Source: CAWFGW01 sp963815495
GTDB taxonomy: Bacteria > Bacteroidota > Bacteroidia > Cytophagales > JAAEPT01
Direction: 5' to 3'
Length of the DNA stretch: 54,288 nt
NCBI GenBank assembly: GCA_963815495.1
Contig: CAWFGW010000032.1
Span: 1 to 54,288, forward strand
Shown: positions 42,177 through 52,103 of the stretch, in pieces
Numbering within the stretch: position 1 is the first letter of the stretch
Layout of the letters: each line of letters opens with the position of its first letter
Made by a program: the position numbers and the translations under genes
Notes under the pieces: model-generated
Told to the model about the DNA's origin: nothing
Databases searched by the model: none
What the model saw: only the letters and a program-made list of their open reading frames with translations

Positions 42177-42357
42177 TGCTGCAGTTTAGTGAAAAGAATT
42201 ACATTAGCGACTCCGTATTTTTCGCTAGAGGCAATAAAAATATAAAACTAAAGCGCCATAATCAATCTAAGTTTTGGTTTAAATACTCCTTTTCTCCCAC
42301 GAAATCATTTTGTAGATTGACTTAAACTTTATCTGCTATTCCTTTGTTCATGGTGCA

Positions 42358-43455
42358 ATGAAAAGTATTCGATTCACAAAATATATACCTAAACCAGTAG
42401 GCGAAGCAGACTTCGAAAATTTTAAAAAGATTTTCATGGAGCTGCTTAACTACACCGCTGGTGATGTGTCGGAAGCGTTGGACTGGATGAATGAAATCGA
42501 TCGCCAGCATGGGTTGAGCAATGCCGCTTATGGGATGGGTGACTTTATTGAGGATTTAAAAGACCAGGGTTTTATTACCGATAATAATCAAACAGGAGAG
42601 TTTGATATTACTTCTAAAACAGAGCAAACTATCAGGAAAAGCGCCCTAGAAGAAATTTTTGGTCAACTCAAAAAAAGCGGAAAAGGGGATCATAAAACAC
42701 CTCATATAGGTTTAAACGATGAATCAAGCGGAGAAAATAGACCATACGAATATGGTGATTCATTAGACCATATCGATTTTAACACCTCCATTAAAAATGC
42801 ACAGATTAATCACGGAATCGATAGTTTTCGATTGACTAATGATGATCTGGAAATTGAAAACAGAACACATAAGTCTAGCACTGCAACCGTGATGATGATT
42901 GACATTTCTCATTCAATGATATTGTATGGGGAGGATAGAATTACTCCTGCCAAAAAAGTAGCGATGGCGTTGAGTGAGTTAATCGACTCCAAATATCCCA
43001 ATGACACTTTAGATATCATCGTATTTGGAAATGATGCTTGGCCGATTACAAAAAAAGATTTACCCTATTTGAAAGTAGGTCCTTATCACACGAACACCTA
43101 TGCTGGTTTGGAATTGGCTTTGAATATTCTTCGCAGGAAGAAATCGAGCAATAAACAAATTTTTATGATTACGGATGGTAAACCAACATGCTTGAAGATA
43201 GGTGCACGCTATTATAAAAACAGTTTTGGATTAGACAGAAAAGTAATCAATAAAACCTTGACCATGGCTTCACAATGCCGTAGGTTGAATATACCCATTA
43301 CCACGTTCATGATTGCTAGCGACCCTTATTTGCAGCAATTTGTACGAGAGTTTACTGAAACAAACAATGGTCGAGCCTACTACAGTTCTCTTAATAATCT
43401 CGGAGAATATGTGTTTGAAGACTTTATTAAAAACCGCAAAAAAACCTTTCGATAA
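42358..43455 (+). CDS. VWA-domain protein paired with a MoxR ATPase
   Basis: 365 residues, cytoplasmic. The C-terminal half is a von Willebrand A domain with a MIDAS-like DISHSM motif, a conserved Thr loop (HTNTYAGLELALN) and ITDGKP. The N-terminal half is helical (GDVSEALDWMNEIDRQHG) and not recognised. The stop is directly followed by the ATG of the MoxR-type ATPase. In known systems VWA plus MoxR pairs act as chaperones for metal insertion or complex assembly; the client here is not identified. Confidence 0.88.
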   Translation: MKSIRFTKYIPKPVGEADFENFKKIFMELLNYTAGDVSEALDWMNEIDRQHGLSNAAYGMGDFIEDLKDQGFITDNNQTGEFDITSKTEQTIRKSALEEIFGQLKKSGKGDHKTPHIGLNDESSGENRPYEYGDSLDHIDFNTSIKNAQINHGIDSFRLTNDDLEIENRTHKSSTATVMMIDISHSMILYGEDRITPAKKVAMALSELIDSKYPNDTLDIIVFGNDAWPITKKDLPYLKVGPYHTNTYAGLELALNILRRKKSSNKQIFMITDGKPTCLKIGARYYKNSFGLDRKVINKTLTMASQCRRLNIPITTFMIASDPYLQQFVREFTETNNGRAYYSSLNNLGEYVFEDFIKNRKKTFR

Positions 43456-44940
43456 ATGCCACAACCCACAATCAAAACCCTTGGTGAACTTAAAAAGTCA
43501 GGGTATGCACCAAAGACCGTAAAGCAGGAACTCAGAGACAACTTAATTGCTGTTTTAAAATCCGGTGAAACAATTTTTAAAGGTATTCAAGGGTATGAAG
43601 ATACCGTATTGCCACAACTGCAATCAGCTATTTTGTCGAAACACAATATAATACTATTGGGATTGCGTGGTCAGGCAAAAACCAGAATTGCACGATTACT
43701 GACTAATTTAATGGATGAATACGTGCCAATCGTGGAAGGTTCAGAACTGAACGATGATCCGATGCAACCGCTATCACATTTTGCAAGAACCCTTGTAGAA
43801 GAAAAAGGAGAAAATACCCCTGTCGCTTGGTTACATCGAAATGACCGCTACTCAGAAAAACTAGCGACACCCGATGTTTCCATTTCCGATTTGATTGGGG
43901 ACATTGACCCTATTAAAGCTGCAAATGAGAAACTTAACTTTGCCGATGAACGCGTAATTCACTTCGGGATGATTCCACGGGCACATCGCGGGTTGTTTGT
44001 GATTAATGAATTACCCGATTTACAACCTCGAATACAAGTGGCGCTGTTTAACATTCTACAAGAAGGCGATATTCAAATCCGTGGTTTCAAATTGCGTTTT
44101 CCGTTAGATGTGCAGTTTATATTTACAGCCAACCCTGAAGACTATACAAACAGAGGTTCAATTATTACCCCTTTAAAAGATAGAATCGAAAGTCAAATCT
44201 TGACTCACTATCCGAAGTCGCTAGAACTTTCACGAAAAATTACGGAACAAGAAGCAGACTTAAGTAAGGAGCAAAAAGAGCAAATCGTTATACCTGAATT
44301 AATAGCTAAACTCGTAGAGCGAATTGCCCTTGAAGCGAGAGAAAGTGAATATGTAGATCAAAAAAGTGGGGTGTCTGCCCGCTTAACCATTTCCGCTTAT
44401 GAGTTGTTGCACAGTACAATTGAGCGTAGGTTACTCATCAATAAAGAAAAAAATGGATATGCTCGGGTAAGTGATCTGTTTAATATTATCCCTGCAATTA
44501 CCGGCAAAATAGAACTAGTGTATGAAGGTGAGTTAGAGGGGATGTCTAGTGTTGCCTATCACTTAATTGGAAAAGCAATAAGGAAAGAGTTTGAGCAGTT
44601 GTTTCCTAACCCTGAGAAAATCAAAAAACTGCCTAAAAACCCTTACCGATTAACCCTCGACTATTTCAACATTGGCAAACACTTAGATATTGATTTAACC
44701 TATACGACTAAAGAATACCAACGTGCACTCAATAGTGTGCCAGGGTTGGCAGCCTTAGTTGATTCGTTGGACTTAAAATTAACTCCTGAAAATAAATTTT
44801 TACTCATGGAGTTTGCCTTGAATGGTTTAGCAGAATTCTCACAACTATCTAGACAAAGGGTGGATACAGGAATGAAATTTCAGGATATTATGGGTGGGAT
44901 AAATTTAGATATGAATTTTGAAGAGGATTTAGATAACTAA
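43456..44940 (+). CDS. MoxR/magnesium-chelatase-type AAA+ ATPase
   Basis: 494 residues. AAA+ core with a Walker A variant GLRGQAKTR, Walker B-like LFVINELPDLQP, sensor-1 FIFTANPEDYTNRGSIITPLKDRI, and an arginine-rich C-terminal part. The pattern is closest to the magnesium chelatase / MoxR branch. It abuts the VWA gene, which is probably its partner. Last 100 residues (YNIGKHLDIDLTY-type region) are not recognised. Confidence 0.92.
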   Translation: MPQPTIKTLGELKKSGYAPKTVKQELRDNLIAVLKSGETIFKGIQGYEDTVLPQLQSAILSKHNIILLGLRGQAKTRIARLLTNLMDEYVPIVEGSELNDDPMQPLSHFARTLVEEKGENTPVAWLHRNDRYSEKLATPDVSISDLIGDIDPIKAANEKLNFADERVIHFGMIPRAHRGLFVINELPDLQPRIQVALFNILQEGDIQIRGFKLRFPLDVQFIFTANPEDYTNRGSIITPLKDRIESQILTHYPKSLELSRKITEQEADLSKEQKEQIVIPELIAKLVERIALEARESEYVDQKSGVSARLTISAYELLHSTIERRLLINKEKNGYARVSDLFNIIPAITGKIELVYEGELEGMSSVAYHLIGKAIRKEFEQLFPNPEKIKKLPKNPYRLTLDYFNIGKHLDIDLTYTTKEYQRALNSVPGLAALVDSLDLKLTPENKFLLMEFALNGLAEFSQLSRQRVDTGMKFQDIMGGINLDMNFEEDLDN

Positions 44941-44957
44941 AATAAATTTAGTACGTA

Positions 44958-44988
44958 TTGGTTGAAAAAATAAAAAATTAGATATTTG
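44958..44988 (+). promoter_or_regulatory. Promoter for the propeller operon
   Basis: TTG (44958-44960), a 20-nt spacer and GATATTTG (44981-44988), 7 of 8 with TAnnTTTG. The next gene starts with ATG at 45009. Confidence 0.55.
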
Positions 44989-45008
44989 ACCAGCATCATT
45001 TGTCAAAA

Positions 45009-46178
45009 ATGAAATCAACCAGTATAACGCTATTACTTCTATTTGGATTTTATTTTTTACACGCACAAGGAGTAGATCATGAATATGATTTAGTCGAGTT
45101 TCAAACCAATGAAACAGGCAAGCATTTTATCGGAATTACAGGTATGGAACTATCTCCCGATGGGGAATCTGTTGCTATCAGCACGGAGCAAAGTGGACCA
45201 ATTGTAATTTGGGATTGGAAAAACAAAACAATAATTAAGGAATTTGACACGAAAGGTTACTACGCTGGTCCTAAGATATCCTATTCTTCTGATGGGAAAT
45301 ACTTACTGTTGGAACAACAGTTTTATATGAATTTTAACCCCAATAAAGACAAACCTATAAAAGTAGAGGTGATGGACTTATCTACTGGGGAAATTATCTT
45401 CAGAAAAAACAATATAAATGACGCATCCTTTGTAGGAAACAGTGACAATATTGCAATCTTAATGGGAGATGATTTAAAGGTGTATCCACTTGATAAGTCC
45501 AAAAAAGCCAGTAAAGATGATGAAGGAGATTTCGAACCTGAATTTAAAAAGCGGTTGAAAATTGAGGAAGCTAACAATTCATTTACAATCAGTCCTGATG
45601 GTAAAATTTTAGCAGTAGCAAGGAAAGTGAACTCCAAAGACATCAAAAACATTACAACCTTGAGGAGTGACAAGAAAGCTCAAAAATATGCTTTGAAATA
45701 TAAGTATGTTGTTGATTTCTATAACACAGAAAGTTTAAAACTTCTTTATACATCAGACGAATCGTTCGACATTATTTTTGACATGCGATTTACCGCTGAT
45801 GGTAACGATGTAATTTTATTTAGCAAAGCACATTCGAAAGTTCAAACCGCTGGACAGGGGTTTATTAACCTTTTAGATGCGAATAACGGCACTATTAAAA
45901 GAGCTATGTTTAGCACGTTTTCTCCGATGCCAGATTATAAAGAAAGTCCAGACAAAAAAATGATGGGTGTTTTAACGCGCGACACCGATAACAACTTAAC
46001 CGCTGGAAGCATTTTATGGTTTAATTATGAAACTGCGAGAAGCATTGGAAAATTCGATGTTGATATGCGGTTTGGGGAATCACTTGGAACGAATGGCAGA
46101 ACGTATTTCACTTTTTTACCAAACGGTGATATCCTCTCTAGTTATGGACATAAATTAGCCTATATAAAAATCAAATAA
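45009..46178 (+). CDS. Exported WD40-like beta-propeller protein
   Basis: About 389 residues from the ATG at 45009; a TTG three codons earlier is possible but less likely. The signal peptide ends at LHAQ. The mature part has several WD40/propeller-like phrases: GMELSPDGESVAISTEQSGPIVIWDWKN, SYSSDGKYLLLEQQ, FTISPDGKILAVARK, and MRFTADGNDVILFSK. Probably a periplasmic or outer-membrane-associated scaffold. Its stop is immediately followed by the ATG of the next gene. Confidence 0.8.
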   Translation: MKSTSITLLLLFGFYFLHAQGVDHEYDLVEFQTNETGKHFIGITGMELSPDGESVAISTEQSGPIVIWDWKNKTIIKEFDTKGYYAGPKISYSSDGKYLLLEQQFYMNFNPNKDKPIKVEVMDLSTGEIIFRKNNINDASFVGNSDNIAILMGDDLKVYPLDKSKKASKDDEGDFEPEFKKRLKIEEANNSFTISPDGKILAVARKVNSKDIKNITTLRSDKKAQKYALKYKYVVDFYNTESLKLLYTSDESFDIIFDMRFTADGNDVILFSKAHSKVQTAGQGFINLLDANNGTIKRAMFSTFSPMPDYKESPDKKMMGVLTRDTDNNLTAGSILWFNYETARSIGKFDVDMRFGESLGTNGRTYFTFLPNGDILSSYGHKLAYIKIK

Positions 46179-46544
46179 ATGAAAAAACTATTTCCCCTTC
46201 TACTCCTGTTTGTTAGTCTGAGTGTTTTTGCTCAAAAGCCTGTTTTACTTTCCTCTAAAGAAGAAGTAATTGAAGCCGCTAAAAAAGAATTTGAAACCTC
46301 TATGAGTAGCGAAGGTTCCCTGAAAGAGTTTGCCGCAAAATATAATATAAAAGGAGAATACTACTTTGATATTACTATAGGAGACAAAAAACGAGTAGTT
46401 ACCGTTTTTGCCATTGGTAACGATTCTGATGATATAAAAGCTCAAAACACATTAAGAGATTATTTAAAGGAATTCACCTTTACAACCTTTAAAGTACCGA
46501 AAGACAAACGCTTCAAATACGAACAAACCTTTTATTTCGAATAA
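46179..46544 (+). CDS. Small exported protein, function unknown
   Basis: 121 residues. The signal peptide is MKKLFPLLLLFVSLSVFAQ. The mature part (KKEFETSMSSEGSLKEFAAKYNIKGEYYF) is not recognised; it has a Lys-rich C-terminus ending KYEQTFYFE. It starts directly after the previous stop and ends 21 bp before the PQQ-propeller gene, so the three genes are one operon. Confidence 0.75.
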   Translation: MKKLFPLLLLFVSLSVFAQKPVLLSSKEEVIEAAKKEFETSMSSEGSLKEFAAKYNIKGEYYFDITIGDKKRVVTVFAIGNDSDDIKAQNTLRDYLKEFTFTTFKVPKDKRFKYEQTFYFE

Positions 46545-46565
46545 TAAACCGCTAATTAATTTACA

Positions 46566-48212
46566 ATGAAAAAGTTACTATTAAGCTTAGGAGCAATATG
46601 TCTTCTATTCTCATCTGCATTTGCCCAAGAAGAAATGCAAGAAGTCTGGCGAACAGACTTAGATCATAAATTTGATGAATCAGGTTTTAATCATAAAGGT
46701 GGCTATAGCTATTCAACAGATAAAAAGAAAATAACCGTTGTTAGTAACAGCGATGGAAAAATAATTTGGTCAGGAGCATTTAAAGAAATAAGCCCCAATC
46801 TTAGAAAAATTGATGATTTAGTCCCGTTATGGGATGCTGAGTGTCTGTTTTTATTTGACAGAAAAATGGGGAAAGATGCTGTAGCCGTAATAGATGTTAA
46901 AACTGGGAAGTTACTTTGGGAAACTTCTAAGTACCAAAATTTAACAGAAGAAAACATCATCTACATTAGAGAATTAGGCACATTTGCTATTTCACTAAAA
47001 GAATCTTTAGTGATGGTGAATGCCAGAACAGGAGAAGAAATCTGGGAGACTTCCAAATTCAGAGGGGTTGTAGGTGCTTATGTATATATGAACGATGACC
47101 ATCTGGTGATGCTTAACTACAAACCTACTGCACTAGGAAATCTTTTTGCAGGAATGAAAAATCAGATAGTTAAAATCAACACGAAGAACGGAGACATAGT
47201 TTGGGATCAAACTTACCGGGGTCAAGTTGAAAGAAAAGCAATCACTCGTGAGGCGATAGTTAATCTAGATGTGCAAGAAGGCAAGGTGTTCTTATTATTA
47301 AACGGTATTCAAGTATACGACTATAACACGGGGGTTATCAATTGGGCGGCTGCCTTTGACGAAACACCTAGAGTGATTGGTGAACCTGCTGGAGCTGTTC
47401 GGTTTGGGGTATATGGTGCTGTTGCCGAACCAGTAGTTGACGGAAATGATGTGTATGTGTTAGATATGCAGAATAAGAGAAGTCAATATGTGAAAAAATA
47501 TGACTTAAATTCTGGAAAATTACTTTGGACATCTCCAGAAATAAAAGGAGCTAAAGCGATTCCAAATATGTTTTTAGTTGATGACAAAATTGTACTTCAA
47601 ATTGGAGGAGCTGTTGAAGCTCAGGCCTATATAAGAAAACAAGTTAGAAATCCCGATGGAAGTTATTCTTGGGTTACTGAGACACGAATTTGGTACCCCA
47701 ATGTGAAACCAACAGGTGTTCAGTGTTTTTCAGCTAAAGATGGTGCTTCTATGTGGGATTCCGAAAGATTTAAAAAAGGAATTACAAACATTTTCCCTTT
47801 CCAGAAAAACATCATTGTTTGTAGTGGAAAAGAGTTATACTCTTTAGAATTGGCTACAGGAAAAGAAAATTATGGTGTAGCGCTTTCCGCGGATGGAATT
47901 GGTTTGGCTGAAAAAATCCTTGACTACAAAGACAAAGTTTTGATTGTTGGAGCTAAAGGGGTAAGCAGTCACTTGAAAGAGAATGGTAAATTTGTTGCTT
48001 CAAGTAAATATAAGAACTCTACTTTTGCAGGTGAAGCTGGTAATGTGATCAAACTAGAAACGGCAAATAAAGACTTAGCAACTTTTAACAAAGAAGACTG
48101 TTCTCACAAGCAATACAATGCTAGAAATGGTGCTTCATCATACATTTCAGATGATGGCTTGTATGTGATTGTTTTTGAGAAAAAAGAGGTTGCAAGACTA
48201 AAAGCACAGTAA
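46566..48212 (+). CDS. Exported PQQ-type beta-propeller protein
   Basis: 548 residues. The signal peptide ends at SAFAQ. Repeated blade phrases of the PQQ/quinoprotein type occur along the chain: DVKTGKLLWETSK, VNARTGEEIWETSKF, INTKNGDIVWDQTY, YDLNSGKLLWTSPE, LATGKENYGVALS. No haem or dehydrogenase cofactor motif beyond the blades is visible, so it is probably a propeller scaffold or BamB-like outer-membrane component rather than an enzyme. A terminator follows. Confidence 0.85.
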   Translation: MKKLLLSLGAICLLFSSAFAQEEMQEVWRTDLDHKFDESGFNHKGGYSYSTDKKKITVVSNSDGKIIWSGAFKEISPNLRKIDDLVPLWDAECLFLFDRKMGKDAVAVIDVKTGKLLWETSKYQNLTEENIIYIRELGTFAISLKESLVMVNARTGEEIWETSKFRGVVGAYVYMNDDHLVMLNYKPTALGNLFAGMKNQIVKINTKNGDIVWDQTYRGQVERKAITREAIVNLDVQEGKVFLLLNGIQVYDYNTGVINWAAAFDETPRVIGEPAGAVRFGVYGAVAEPVVDGNDVYVLDMQNKRSQYVKKYDLNSGKLLWTSPEIKGAKAIPNMFLVDDKIVLQIGGAVEAQAYIRKQVRNPDGSYSWVTETRIWYPNVKPTGVQCFSAKDGASMWDSERFKKGITNIFPFQKNIIVCSGKELYSLELATGKENYGVALSADGIGLAEKILDYKDKVLIVGAKGVSSHLKENGKFVASSKYKNSTFAGEAGNVIKLETANKDLATFNKEDCSHKQYNARNGASSYISDDGLYVIVFEKKEVARLKAQ

Positions 48213-48232
48213 TATTTTTTGAAAAAAGTTAG

Positions 48233-48265
48233 AAAAAGCCAGATTAAATGCTGGCTTTTTTCTTT
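48233..48265 (+). terminator. Intrinsic terminator after the PQQ-propeller gene
   Basis: AAAAAGCCAG (48233-48242) pairs with CTGGCTTTTT (48251-48260) across an 8-nt loop, followed by TCTTTT. It ends the 45009-48212 operon; the OmpA-family gene starts only about 20 bp later, so some read-through or a promoter inside the terminator is needed. Confidence 0.85.
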
Positions 48266-48280
48266 TAAAATAAATTCAAA

Positions 48281-50365
48281 ATGAAAAGATTCCTTATCAC
48301 AATAATCACTTCGTTTATTTATTTAACTACACCAGCTCAAGACATTCAATGGGCGAGTGAACTCATTAATTTTTCAACCCAACTAGATGTTACTTCCAAT
48401 TCGGCAAAACAACTATTGGGTGAACCCAATGCTGGTGAAAGCGAAAGTGCTAGAGCTTGGCAGCCTTCATTAGATAATCGAAGGGAAAACATTCACGTTG
48501 GATTTTCAAATCCAATTCAGGTAAAGCAAATATCAATTGTTGAAAATTTTAATCCTGGTTCTGTTTATAGAGTTGCTCTTTATGATGAAGCTGGAACGGC
48601 TTACACCGTGTACGCTGGAGAAGCTCAAGCATTGACGGTCCCATTTCGAGTTTTTACTATCGAGTTGGATGAGATATCAACGTATAAAGTACATGCAGTT
48701 AAAATAAGTTTAGACTGCCGCAATACCCCTGGGATTCAACAAATTGATGCCATTGGGATTAGTTCTAAGTTGGCTAAAGTAGAAAAAACAACGCCCAAAA
48801 CTGCTGACATCACATTTTATTCGGAACTAGAAAAACTAAGTGATAAAGTAAATTCATATGCTGAAGAATTAAGTCCTTTAATTACACCAGATGGACAAAC
48901 ACTGTATTTTTGTAGGGATAACCACAAAGAAACCTATGGTGGACAGGAGATTTGGTATTCTAAATTAAATAATGGAGAATGGGATGCGGCTGTACGAATG
49001 AATAGACCACTTAATAACTCAAACTCAAACTTCGTAAACTCAATTACGCCAGACGGAAATATGATGTTGCTTGGTAACCAATATTTTTTCAAGAAAAAAG
49101 GATCCGAAGACTTCGAAGAATCAAAGAAGAGAATAAAGCAGGTACGAAAAGGTAAAATTGAAAATGAGGGGATAGATTATTCAGATCTCTTAAAAAACCC
49201 TGAGAATTATGAAGAAGTTAACTCTTATGGTAGTGGTTTTTCAATCACCTATAATACCCCTAAAGGTTGGAGTTACCCGTTTAACTCGGTAATTGATTCC
49301 TATTCAAACACAAACCAATATGTAAATTATTTTTTAGATAATACGGGTAAAACCGTGATTATGTCCATTGAAAGTGAAGGAGGATATGGCGAGTTAGACT
49401 TATGTATTAGCCATCTTCTTGATGATGGTACCTGGACAAAACCAGAAAATATTGGCGCTGACATTAATACTATCGCTGATGATGGCACTCCTTTTTTAGC
49501 ATCTGATAACAAAACGCTTTACTTTTCTTCAGAAGGTAGACCAGGGTTTGGAGGTCGTGATATTTATATGGCAAAAAGGCTAGACGAGTCGTGGAAAAAA
49601 TGGTCGGAACCTTTAAATATGGGACCAATCATCAACTCTGAGGGATGGGATGCTTACTTTACTATTCCTGCGAAAGGTGATTATGCTTACTTGGTTCGTG
49701 ACGGTGATATCTACCGTGTGCGGTTAAATGAAGAATTAAAACCTGAACCTGTAATTTTACTTTCAGGGAAAGTATTGAATAAAAAAACAAACGAACCATT
49801 ACAGGTAGATATCTCTTATGAAGACTTGAGTACTGGTGAAGAATTGGGAATAGCTTCTACAAACCCTATAACGGGGGAATATAAAATAGTGCTACCAACC
49901 GGTAAAAAATATGGATGTATTTCTCAATTGGAAGGATTCTATTCAATTCATGAGAATATAGATAGTAGGGACCTATCAACTTATACCGAATTAAAACGGG
50001 ACCTATACATGTCTCCTATAGAAAAAGGGGAAGTGATTCGACTTAATAATATTTTCTTTGATTTTGCCAAAGCTACCATCCAACAAGAATCGTATTCTGA
50101 GTTAAATCGGGTGGTGGAGTTAATGAAAAATAACTCTTTATTGCATATTCAAATCAATGGTCATACAGATAATGTTGGTGACGATGCTTCGAACATGACC
50201 TTATCTAAAAATAGAGCCCAAGCAGTGGTCGATTATTTGGTGCAAAAAGGGATAGATAAGACTAGACTTTTGTCAAAGGGTTTTGGAGAAACGAACCCAA
50301 TTCAAACAAATGAAACGGATGAAGGTAAAGCTATTAATAGGAGAGTGGAGTTTTTAGTACTTTAA
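48281..50365 (+). CDS. OmpA-family outer-membrane protein with PD40 propeller and discoidin-like domain
   Basis: 694 residues. The signal peptide ends at TTPAQ. Residues about 25-165 resemble an F5/8 type C (discoidin) domain (HVGFSNPIQVKQISIVENFNPGSVY); residues about 200-480 hold PD40/WD40-like repeats (ELSPLITPDGQTLYFCRD, NSITPDGNMMLLGN, GDDGTPFLASDNKTLYFSSEG variants); residues about 490-580 a carboxypeptidase-regulatory-like beta domain; the last 110 residues the OmpA C-terminal peptidoglycan-binding domain (QINGHTDNVGDDASNMTLSKNRAQAVVDYL). It is likely a peptidoglycan-anchored outer-membrane protein. It ends 3 bp from the convergent S41 protease. Confidence 0.9.
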   Translation: MKRFLITIITSFIYLTTPAQDIQWASELINFSTQLDVTSNSAKQLLGEPNAGESESARAWQPSLDNRRENIHVGFSNPIQVKQISIVENFNPGSVYRVALYDEAGTAYTVYAGEAQALTVPFRVFTIELDEISTYKVHAVKISLDCRNTPGIQQIDAIGISSKLAKVEKTTPKTADITFYSELEKLSDKVNSYAEELSPLITPDGQTLYFCRDNHKETYGGQEIWYSKLNNGEWDAAVRMNRPLNNSNSNFVNSITPDGNMMLLGNQYFFKKKGSEDFEESKKRIKQVRKGKIENEGIDYSDLLKNPENYEEVNSYGSGFSITYNTPKGWSYPFNSVIDSYSNTNQYVNYFLDNTGKTVIMSIESEGGYGELDLCISHLLDDGTWTKPENIGADINTIADDGTPFLASDNKTLYFSSEGRPGFGGRDIYMAKRLDESWKKWSEPLNMGPIINSEGWDAYFTIPAKGDYAYLVRDGDIYRVRLNEELKPEPVILLSGKVLNKKTNEPLQVDISYEDLSTGEELGIASTNPITGEYKIVLPTGKKYGCISQLEGFYSIHENIDSRDLSTYTELKRDLYMSPIEKGEVIRLNNIFFDFAKATIQQESYSELNRVVELMKNNSLLHIQINGHTDNVGDDASNMTLSKNRAQAVVDYLVQKGIDKTRLLSKGFGETNPIQTNETDEGKAINRRVEFLVL

Positions 50366-50368
50366 ACT

Positions 50369-52006
50369 TTAAATCTCTCCTTTTCTAATTTTTTCAGCCT
50401 TATCGAAAAGTTGTAATGACTTTAAAATCATTGGATCAGACTGATTAGTGATTTCATAATAAGAGGAATTACCCCATATGCTTCTTGCTATAATTGACTT
50501 CACGTCTTCTTTTAATTTTCCCTCAGATAGTCTAAGTTGCTTTCTGTTCGTTTTAATTTGTGCTTGTTCTGCTCGTTTAACTATTTCATTAACCATAGCA
50601 TTCGTAACATTAAATGAGTTTTTGAACGTTTCAAATCCTTTTGGCTCTAACTTTTCTTTGTTTTCATTCACATAGCTCAACACAAATTGGCGAATGATGT
50701 TTTCACTATAGAGTTTACCAAGATAATCGGTGTAACCCAAGGTATCCTTGGCCACAAAATCATCTGGGATAATGCCTCCACCACCATAAACTGTACGGCC
50801 ATGTGTGGTTTTATATTTTAAAGTATCTACAATTTTGATGCTGTCCGCATAAAACAATTCGCCATTTTCATAGCGTTTGACATAATCATCCGAATATTCT
50901 TCTTCCAATGAATAACTTTTTTGAATACACCGCCCACTAGGCGTATAGTACCTTGATATGGTTAAACGTAATTCAGAACCATCATCCAGTCGAATAGGGG
51001 CTTGTACTAAACCTTTACCAAAGGATCTTCGGCCAACAATTAACGCTCGGTCGTTGTCTTGTAAAGCACCTGCGACAATTTCTGAGGCAGAAGCACTGTT
51101 TTCATTAATAAGTACAATTAGATTTTCATTTTCAAACAGGCCATTGCGTGAAGATCGGTGAGTTTCTCGGTATTGGTCCAGCCGACCATCGGTGTACACA
51201 ATTAGACTGCCTTTTTTTAATAATTCCTCGGCCATACCAATAGCCACACTCATGTAGCCCCCACCATTGTCTCGAAGATCTAAAATAAGCTGGCTCATCC
51301 CTTTATCTTTTAACTTTGTTAACCCTTCTTTGAATTCTTTATACGTGTTTTCAGCAAAACGACTGACTTTGATGTATCCCGTTTTGTCGTTCAACATGTA
51401 AGACGCATCAACCGAATAAGTTGGTATTTTGTCTCTTTCTATTTCAAATTTGAGTAACTCTTTATTGTTGTTCCTTTTTACTGATAAAATCACTTTTGTA
51501 CCTTTTTGTCCTCTCAGGAGGTTAAATACATCGTTGGTTTCCATACCGGTACCAGCGACATTCTTTCCATCTACTTTGATGATTTTGTCTCCTGCTTTTA
51601 GCCCTGCTTTTTCAGAAGGACCACCAGAAATTGCAGTAATAACATATAGGGTGTCATTCATAATGTGGAATTCAATACCAACGCCTTCAAAGCCTCCTTC
51701 AAGTTGCGACTGCACTAAAGCTAAATCCCGAGCGGGAGTATAGGAAGTATGTGGATCCAATTGCTCTAACATACTATATATTGATGACTCAAAAAGTTGC
51801 TCTACATCTACTGAATCAACATAATCGTTTTCGATAATGCTTAATATTGTCCCGTACTTTTTTGACGCATGTTGTATATCCTTTATCGGATAATTGTATT
51901 TGGAGATAAAAATGCCTATTAAAATACCTACTCCAATACCAAGGGCAACTAAAGTGGGTAAGTAAGTGTGTTGTTTTGAATTTTTGTAAGGCTCTAAGTT
52001 TTCCAA
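50369..52006 (-). CDS. S41-family C-terminal processing peptidase
   Basis: 545 residues. An N-terminal membrane helix (about 15-35) anchors it; then a PDZ domain (about 95-180, GVGIEFHIMNDTLYVITAI, KAGDKIIKVDGKNVAG) and the S41 catalytic core. The serine lies in NENSASASEIVAGAL (Ser304 or Ser306) and the base is Lys331 in SFGKGLVQ. The start is TTG; an in-frame TAA directly precedes it and the next Met is far inside, so TTG is well supported. Periplasmic processing or quality control is expected. Confidence 0.93.
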   Translation of the reverse strand: MENLEPYKNSKQHTYLPTLVALGIGVGILIGIFISKYNYPIKDIQHASKKYGTILSIIENDYVDSVDVEQLFESSIYSMLEQLDPHTSYTPARDLALVQSQLEGGFEGVGIEFHIMNDTLYVITAISGGPSEKAGLKAGDKIIKVDGKNVAGTGMETNDVFNLLRGQKGTKVILSVKRNNNKELLKFEIERDKIPTYSVDASYMLNDKTGYIKVSRFAENTYKEFKEGLTKLKDKGMSQLILDLRDNGGGYMSVAIGMAEELLKKGSLIVYTDGRLDQYRETHRSSRNGLFENENLIVLINENSASASEIVAGALQDNDRALIVGRRSFGKGLVQAPIRLDDGSELRLTISRYYTPSGRCIQKSYSLEEEYSDDYVKRYENGELFYADSIKIVDTLKYKTTHGRTVYGGGGIIPDDFVAKDTLGYTDYLGKLYSENIIRQFVLSYVNENKEKLEPKGFETFKNSFNVTNAMVNEIVKRAEQAQIKTNRKQLRLSEGKLKEDVKSIIARSIWGNSSYYEITNQSDPMILKSLQLFDKAEKIRKGEI

Positions 52007-52103
52007 TTAATTAATTCGATATTTTTCGTGTTGTAAGATAAGTGTCAATTCTGATTTAATTTAGTTTAGTGGTGAAAAAATACTGTGTTGACGTTTGATG
52101 TGT

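Noticed and set aside
42262..42320. Inverted repeat TCAATCTA / TAGATTGA before the VWA gene
   Set aside because: Eight-base arms separated by 42 nt in A+T-rich sequence; no clear promoter nearby and not convincing as an operator.
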